Shown here: positions 5,596 to 9,697 of the stretch, piece by piece | Position numbering within the stretch: position 1 is the first letter of the stretch | How the letters are laid out: each line of letters opens with the position of its first letter | Assembly: GCA_038323315.1 (NCBI GenBank) | Contig: JBBQGU010000138.1 | Coordinates: forward strand, 1-9,697 | DNA from: Stagnihabitans sp038323315 | GTDB lineage: Bacteria; Pseudomonadota; Alphaproteobacteria; Rhodobacterales; Rhodobacteraceae | Direction of reading: 5' to 3' | Length of the DNA stretch: 9,697 nt | Position numbers and translations under genes: made by a program | The notes under the pieces: generated by a model | The model's database searches: none | What the model was told of the DNA's origin: nothing | Seen by the model: only the letters and a program-made list of their open reading frames with translations

Positions 5596-7077
5596 ATGAC
5601 CACGCCAGAGATCATCATCATAGGCTCGGGGATGGGCGGGGCGACTTTGGCTGCTGCGCTTGCTCCGTCTGGCAAGCAGATATTGATCCTGGAAAAGGGC
5701 GATTGGCTGACCGACAGCCCGCAGGCACGGGACGGGGCGGCGATCTTTGGCGGTTATTTCCGATCGGAGGAAACATGGCTTGATCAGGCGGGGCAGCCGT
5801 TTCATCCGGGGAACTACTACTATCCCGGCGGCAATACCAAGTTTTATGGCGCGGTTTTGCTGCGCTACCGTGCCGAGGATTTTGCACCGTTGCAGCATGT
5901 CGAGGGGCGGACGCCGGGCTGGCCGATCAACTATGATGACATGGAGCCATGGTATGGCCGTGCCGAACAGATGTACAACGTGCGCGGCACTTTGGGCTAT
6001 GACGCGAGCGAACCGCCGCATTCGACGCCTTATCCCTTTGGTCCCGTGCCCGATGAGCCGCCGGTGGCCGATCTGAAACGGCGGTTGGTGGCGCAGGGCC
6101 TGAATGTCGGGCCGGTGCCGTTGGGCGTCGACATCGACAAGTGGTTGAAGGGGGGGCCGCAAACGTTCGACGGGTTTCCGAACACCCGTGGCGGCAAGAT
6201 GGACGCCGAAACCTGTGGGCTGGCCGAGGCGTTGAAGCATCCGAATGTCACGCTGCTGCGCAATGCCGAGGTGGTCCGGCTGCACTCGGACGGGCACAAG
6301 ATTACGGTGGTCGAGTACCTGGCGGAGGGTAAGCCCGTGCGCATCGCGGCCCCGGTGATCTGCCTGTGCATGGGGGCGGTGAAGTCGGCGGCGCTGCTGC
6401 TGACCTCGGGCGGGGCGGCGCATCCGCAGGGGTTGGCCAATTCCTCGGGGCAGGTCGGGCGGAATTTCATGAACCACAATATTTCGGCGGTGCTGGCGTT
6501 CAGCCCGTTTCGGCGGAATACTTCGGTGTACGAGAAGACCATCCAGTTCAACGACTGGTATCTGACGGGCGGGCCGGGGGGACAGCCCTTGGGCAATGTG
6601 CAGATGCTGGGCAAGGTGACAGGTGATATTCTGGCGGCAGAGACGGGATGGCCTGTTTGGCTGGCGTCGTATGTGGCAGAGTATTCCATGCATCTGATGA
6701 CGATGTCTGAGGACCTGCCCAATCCCGACAGCCGGGTGATGGTCAGGGATGGCAAGATCTCGCTGCATTGGCAAAGGTCGAACTTTGGCGCGCATATCTA
6801 CCTGACGAAAAAACTGAAATCGGTGTTGCGGCGGGCGGGGTGGCCCTTGGTCGTGTCGAAGACGTTCGAGAAGAAATCGCCCAGCCATCAATGCGGGACG
6901 GCGCGGATGGGGACGGACCCTGCGACCTCGGTCGTGGATGTGAACCTGAAGGCGCATGATCTGGACAATCTGTATATCGTCGATGCGTCGGTCCTGCCGA
7001 CCTCGGCGGCCGTCAACCCCTCGCTGACCATCGCCGCTTTGGCGCTGCGGGCGGGCGCACATATCGCGGCGCTATGA
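5596..7077 (+). CDS. GMC-family FAD-dependent oxidoreductase (first of two)
   Basis: A 493-residue flavoprotein. The N-terminal FAD-binding loop is IIIIGSGMGGA (6-16) with the ribose-binding acid in LILEKGD. The C-terminal GMC_oxred_C region has SHQCGTARMG, with the catalytic His431, and AVNPSLTI, with partner Asn474. The middle contains PGGNTKFYGA in place of the usual GGGSSIN signature, so it belongs to a branch well apart from the choline-dehydrogenase type encoded by the gene at 7813. The fold oxidises alcohols or sugars by hydride transfer to FAD. No Tat or Sec signal is seen, and no cytochrome or small subunit lies alongside, so a cytoplasmic enzyme with an unknown electron acceptor is most likely. 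ATG 5596 is chosen because it follows the crotonase stop by one base and a GGGGG purine run by six. It overlaps the SDR gene by ATGA. Confidence 0.88.
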   Translation: MTTPEIIIIGSGMGGATLAAALAPSGKQILILEKGDWLTDSPQARDGAAIFGGYFRSEETWLDQAGQPFHPGNYYYPGGNTKFYGAVLLRYRAEDFAPLQHVEGRTPGWPINYDDMEPWYGRAEQMYNVRGTLGYDASEPPHSTPYPFGPVPDEPPVADLKRRLVAQGLNVGPVPLGVDIDKWLKGGPQTFDGFPNTRGGKMDAETCGLAEALKHPNVTLLRNAEVVRLHSDGHKITVVEYLAEGKPVRIAAPVICLCMGAVKSAALLLTSGGAAHPQGLANSSGQVGRNFMNHNISAVLAFSPFRRNTSVYEKTIQFNDWYLTGGPGGQPLGNVQMLGKVTGDILAAETGWPVWLASYVAEYSMHLMTMSEDLPNPDSRVMVRDGKISLHWQRSNFGAHIYLTKKLKSVLRRAGWPLVVSKTFEKKSPSHQCGTARMGTDPATSVVDVNLKAHDLDNLYIVDASVLPTSAAVNPSLTIAALALRAGAHIAAL

Positions 7078-7811
7078 AACAGGCGCTGATCACCGGGGGG
7101 CAGCAAGGCATAGGGTTGGGGATTGCCAAGGCGATGCATGAGGCCGGATTTCAGATAGCTTTGGCCGCTGAAGTGCCGGTGGACGCCGTGGCGGTTCAGG
7201 CGGCGTTGCAGGCTTTGCCGGGCGCGCGGTATTTCCAGCATGATCTGGGCGGAGGGGACGCAGGTGCGTTGTTGCGTGCGGTTGGCCCTGTGACCACGCT
7301 GGTGTCGAATGCCGGGGTACCTGCGCGACTACGGGGGGATATGCTGGACCTGACGCCGGAAAACTTTGACTTCACCCTGAACATCAACCTGCGTGGCACG
7401 TTCTTTCTGGCGCAGGCGGTTGCGCGGCAGATGCTGGCCAGCACTGCGGACCATTACCGCTCGATGATCTTCATCACCTCGGTTTCTGCGCAGATGGTGT
7501 CGCCCGAGCGGGCCGAGTATTGCCTGTCGAAATCCGCCGCTGCGATGATGGTACAGCTGTTTGCGGTGCGGCTGGCCCCTGAGAACATCGGCGTTTACGA
7601 CCTGCGTCCGGGGATCATTGCGACGCCGATGACCGCTGGAGTTACCAAGAGATACACCGCCGCTATCGCCGGCGGTCTGGTGCCTGCGGGGCGTTGGGGG
7701 CATCCGGGTGACATCGGCCAGATCACGGTTCCCCTTGCCTTGGGCCAGATGCAATTTGCCACAGGTGCCGTCATCCCGGTCGATGGCGGCCTGTCAATCC
7801 AGAGGCTGTAA
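7074..7811 (+). CDS. Short-chain dehydrogenase/reductase (classical SDR, FabG-like)
   Basis: A 245-residue classical SDR. The cofactor loop is TGGQQGIG (7-14), the structural motif is VSNAG, and the catalytic set is Ser136, Tyr149 and Lys153 (YCLSK), with Asn in the preceding NINLRG. The C-terminus has LRPGIIATPM and the family's typical ATGAVIPVDGG. It would interconvert a hydroxyl and a ketone with NAD(P)H. The residue after strand 2 that normally selects NADP or NAD is not conclusive (AAEVPVD). Automatic annotation would probably call it 3-ketoacyl-ACP reductase, but the operon context argues for a catabolic hydroxy-acid or cyclic-alcohol dehydrogenase. ATG 7074 overlaps the previous stop, and its own stop is one base before the next gene. 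Confidence 0.88.
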   Translation: MKQALITGGQQGIGLGIAKAMHEAGFQIALAAEVPVDAVAVQAALQALPGARYFQHDLGGGDAGALLRAVGPVTTLVSNAGVPARLRGDMLDLTPENFDFTLNINLRGTFFLAQAVARQMLASTADHYRSMIFITSVSAQMVSPERAEYCLSKSAAAMMVQLFAVRLAPENIGVYDLRPGIIATPMTAGVTKRYTAAIAGGLVPAGRWGHPGDIGQITVPLALGQMQFATGAVIPVDGGLSIQRL

Positions 7812-7812
7812 C

Positions 7813-9381
7813 ATGGAATACGACCACATCATCATCGGCGGCGGTTCGGCGGGCGCGGTTCTGGCGGCGCGGTTGACCGAAAACCCCGCCGTCCGCGTGC
7901 TGCTGCTGGAGGCGGGGGGCCGGGCGCGGCATCCGTTTTACCACCTGCCTGCAGGCTTTGCCAAGATGACCAAGGGGCTGGGGTCGTGGGGCTGGTCCAC
8001 AGTGCCGCAGCGCCACATGAAGGATATGCGCATCAGGTTCACCCAGGCCAAGGTCATCGGCGGCGGGTCGTCGATCAACGCGCAGATCTACACGCGCGGC
8101 AATGCGCTGGATTATGACGAGTGGCGGCAGTTGGGCTGCACCGGATGGGCTTATGACGACGTCCTGCCCTACTTCCGCAAGGCCGAGCATAACGACACCC
8201 ATAACGACCGCTTTCATGGGCAGGACGGGCCGATGGGGGTCAGCCAGCCGCGTGCGCCCTTGCCGATCTGTGACGCGTATTTCGCCGCCGCCAAGCAGGT
8301 GGGCATCCCGCGCAACATGGATATGACCGGAGCGTCGCAGGATGGCGTGGGGTTTTACCAGCTGACGCAGCGCAACTATCGACGGTCGTCCACGGCCACC
8401 GCCTATCTGGCACCGGCACGACGACGGTTGAACCTGACTGTGAAGACCGGCGCGCAAGTCTTTAAGATAATTGTGGAAAACCACCGCGCCACGGGCGTTC
8501 AGACCACCGATGGCACCTACCGTGCCAGTGAGGTGATCCTGTCCGCAGGGGCCATCGGTTCGCCCCGGCTGTTGCAACTGTCGGGGGTCGGGCCGGCGGA
8601 TCATCTGCAAAGCCTGGGCATCCCGGTTGTCCTTGATCAGCCGGGAGTCGGGTCCGACCTGCAAGACCATCTTGACCTTTTCGTCATTGCGGAATGTTCC
8701 GGCCCCTATACCTATGACCGCTTTGCCAAGCCGCTGATGTCGGTGCTGGCGGGGGTGCAGTACCTGTTGACGCGTCGCGGGCCGGTGGCGTCCAACCTGT
8801 TTGAGACGGGAGGATTCTGGTATGCCGACGAAAACGCCCGCAGCCCGGATATCCAGATGCATCTGGGTCTTGGATCAGGGATCGAGGCGGGGGTGGCGGC
8901 GATGCCGCAGGGCGGGTTGACGTTGAACTCGGCCTATATGCGGCCAAGGTCGCGGGGGACGGTGCGGTTGGCCAGTGCGGACCCGCTGGCGGCACCGCTG
9001 ATCGATCCGAACTATTGGGCCGACCCCTATGACCGCGAAATGTCGATCCGGGGGTTGAAGCTGGCGCGCAACATCATGCGGCAGGACGCGCTGAAACCGT
9101 ACCTGCTGGCGGAACGTCTGCCGGGGCCTGATGTGCAGACCGATCAGGACTATTTCAACTACGCCTGCGCCAATGCCAAGACCGACCACCACCCGGTGGG
9201 AACCTGCCGGATGGGGGCGGACCCGGGGGCGGTGGTCGACCCGCAGCTACGCTTCAACGGGATATCGGGGTTACGCGTGGTCGATGCGTCGATCATGCCA
9301 CGCCTGATCTCCTCCAACACCAACGCCGCCACCATCATGATCGCAGAAAAGGCGGCCGACATGATCAAAGGTGCCACATGA
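7813..9381 (+). CDS. GMC-family FAD-dependent oxidoreductase (second), choline/alcohol dehydrogenase type
   Basis: A 522-residue flavoprotein of the BetA/AlkJ-like branch. It shows IIIGGGSAGA (6-15) and LLLEAGG with Glu33 for FAD binding, GMC signature 1 around KVIGGGSSINAQIYTRG (80-96), and GMC signature 2 around AGAIGSPRLLQLSGVG (245-260). The C-terminal HHPVGTCRMG contains the catalytic His460, and SSNTNAATIMIAEKAADMI contains the partner Asn504. The family oxidises primary or secondary alcohols, usually feeding the respiratory chain. Substrate specificity cannot be inferred; neither a betaine-aldehyde dehydrogenase nor a choline transporter is nearby, so choline is not favoured. Upstream in-frame starts from 7708 lie inside the SDR gene, and ATG 7813, one base after its stop, is the natural start. 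It overlaps the Dabb gene by ATGA. Confidence 0.9.
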   Translation: MEYDHIIIGGGSAGAVLAARLTENPAVRVLLLEAGGRARHPFYHLPAGFAKMTKGLGSWGWSTVPQRHMKDMRIRFTQAKVIGGGSSINAQIYTRGNALDYDEWRQLGCTGWAYDDVLPYFRKAEHNDTHNDRFHGQDGPMGVSQPRAPLPICDAYFAAAKQVGIPRNMDMTGASQDGVGFYQLTQRNYRRSSTATAYLAPARRRLNLTVKTGAQVFKIIVENHRATGVQTTDGTYRASEVILSAGAIGSPRLLQLSGVGPADHLQSLGIPVVLDQPGVGSDLQDHLDLFVIAECSGPYTYDRFAKPLMSVLAGVQYLLTRRGPVASNLFETGGFWYADENARSPDIQMHLGLGSGIEAGVAAMPQGGLTLNSAYMRPRSRGTVRLASADPLAAPLIDPNYWADPYDREMSIRGLKLARNIMRQDALKPYLLAERLPGPDVQTDQDYFNYACANAKTDHHPVGTCRMGADPGAVVDPQLRFNGISGLRVVDASIMPRLISSNTNAATIMIAEKAADMIKGAT

Positions 9382-9686
9382 TCCGCCATATCGTTCTGAT
9401 CCGCTTCCGTGCCGATGTGACCGAGGCCGCAATCGCGGGGATATTCTCGGCCCTGCCAAAACTGGCGGCCAAACTGGCGGTGCAGCACTACGCCTGTGGC
9501 CGCAGCGAAAGTCCCGAGCAGATCGAGCGCGGCTATCTGCACGGCTTCACCATCGACTTCGCCAGTTGGGAGGCTTTGGCCGCCTATGCCGCCGACCCCG
9601 ACCATCAGGCGTTTGGTGGCCGGTTGGTCGCCCATGCCGAGGGTGGGCTCGACGGGCTGTTGGTGTTCGATCTGGCGGTGCCATGA
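9378..9686 (+). CDS. Dabb (dimeric alpha-beta barrel, stress-responsive A/B barrel) domain protein
   Basis: A 102-residue single-domain protein. The start IRHIVLIRF and the late HGFTIDFASWEALAAYAADPDHQAF are the two hallmark segments of the Dabb family (PF07876), a ferredoxin-like fold that dimerises into a barrel. Family members include plant olivetolic acid cyclase and bacterial proteins of unknown role. The conserved His near the N-terminus (His4) and that in HGF are visible. As part of a catabolic operon it might act as a cyclase, lactonase-like or isomerase helper on an intermediate, but this is inference. ATG 9378 overlaps the GMC stop, and its TGA (9684-9686) overlaps the start of a further gene. 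Confidence 0.87.
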   Translation: MIRHIVLIRFRADVTEAAIAGIFSALPKLAAKLAVQHYACGRSESPEQIERGYLHGFTIDFASWEALAAYAADPDHQAFGGRLVAHAEGGLDGLLVFDLAVP

Positions 9687-9697
9687 TGCTGCATTTA
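9683..9697 (+). CDS. Start of the next operon gene, cut by the window end
   Basis: ATG at 9683-9685 overlaps the Dabb stop in the ATGA pattern used throughout this operon, and a second ATG follows at 9686. Only five codons (MMLHL) are visible, so nothing can be said of the product except that the operon continues. Confidence 0.5.

Noticed and set aside
5023..7062. A 679-codon open frame on the minus strand
   Set aside because: It lies antisense to the crotonase and first GMC gene, which both have complete family motifs. Its product is an Arg/His/Pro-rich composition typical of GC-rich shadow frames, with no recognisable domain.
8691..8700. GGAATGTTCC, a near match to the operator core
   Set aside because: It has one mismatch, is a single copy inside the second GMC gene and encodes ordinary protein sequence, so chance is sufficient.
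7771..8862. A 363-codon minus-strand open frame opposite the second GMC gene, and a 345-codon one at 1736-2773
   Set aside because: Both are low-complexity shadows of well-supported + strand genes and show no domain motifs or start signals.
1..9697. CRISPR arrays, tRNA or rRNA genes, insertion sequences
   Set aside because: Apart from the 3183-3258 gap the window is almost fully coding, and I see no repeat-spacer pattern, tRNA-like clover-leaf segment or transposase motifs.

Overview
The window looks like a piece of an alphaproteobacterial, probably Rhodobacterales/Rhodobacteraceae, chromosome. The reasons are the high GC content, GC-rich codon choice, ATGA/GTGA-overlapped genes, an aerobic-type cobA/cobB pair and a HlyB/HlyD-like type I secretion pair. 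The assignment to a family rests on remembered resemblance of the proteins, not on a search. Every supported gene is on the + strand, and the long minus-strand ORFs are GC-rich shadows.

Left part (1 to about 650): a damaged cobalamin-biosynthesis fragment. The tail of an unidentified gene overlaps by ATGA the start of cobA (uroporphyrinogen-III C-methyltransferase). cobA has lost about 80 codons in the middle, with a frameshift, across a 10-base GC-rich microhomology (130-139). The start of cobB (cobyrinate a,c-diamide synthase) overlaps the cobA end. After its P-loop it runs in frame into the ATPase domain of a type I secretion ABC transporter. The join lies in the Walker A codons (about 651-674). 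So two short-homology joins occur within about 550 bases, and both the remainder of cobB and the membrane domain of the transporter are absent. This is either a real rearrangement or an assembly/chimera artefact.

Middle part (about 675 to 3182): the ABC ATPase domain, a HlyD-type membrane-fusion protein (ATGA overlap) and a small COG4627-like SAM methyltransferase seven bases further on. No secreted substrate and no TolC homologue lie in the window.

Right part (3183 to the end): a new transcription unit. It begins with two identical perfect 12-bp palindromes (TGGAACGTTCCA) exactly 21 bp apart, which look like a tandem repressor operator over a weak promoter. Then come seven tightly coupled genes: a family I CoA-transferase, a crotonase (enoyl-CoA hydratase/isomerase family), a GMC flavin oxidoreductase, a short-chain dehydrogenase, a second and divergent GMC oxidoreductase, a Dabb (dimeric alpha-beta barrel) protein, and the first codons of a seventh gene cut by the window edge. 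Every junction within this unit is a 4-base overlap or a 1-base gap. Together they read as a repressed catabolic operon. Alcohol groups would be oxidised by the GMC and SDR enzymes, a carboxylate activated by CoA transfer, and the CoA ester hydrated, isomerised or cleaved by the crotonase. The substrate cannot be read from the sequence. This operon is the best candidate for an undescribed pathway here.
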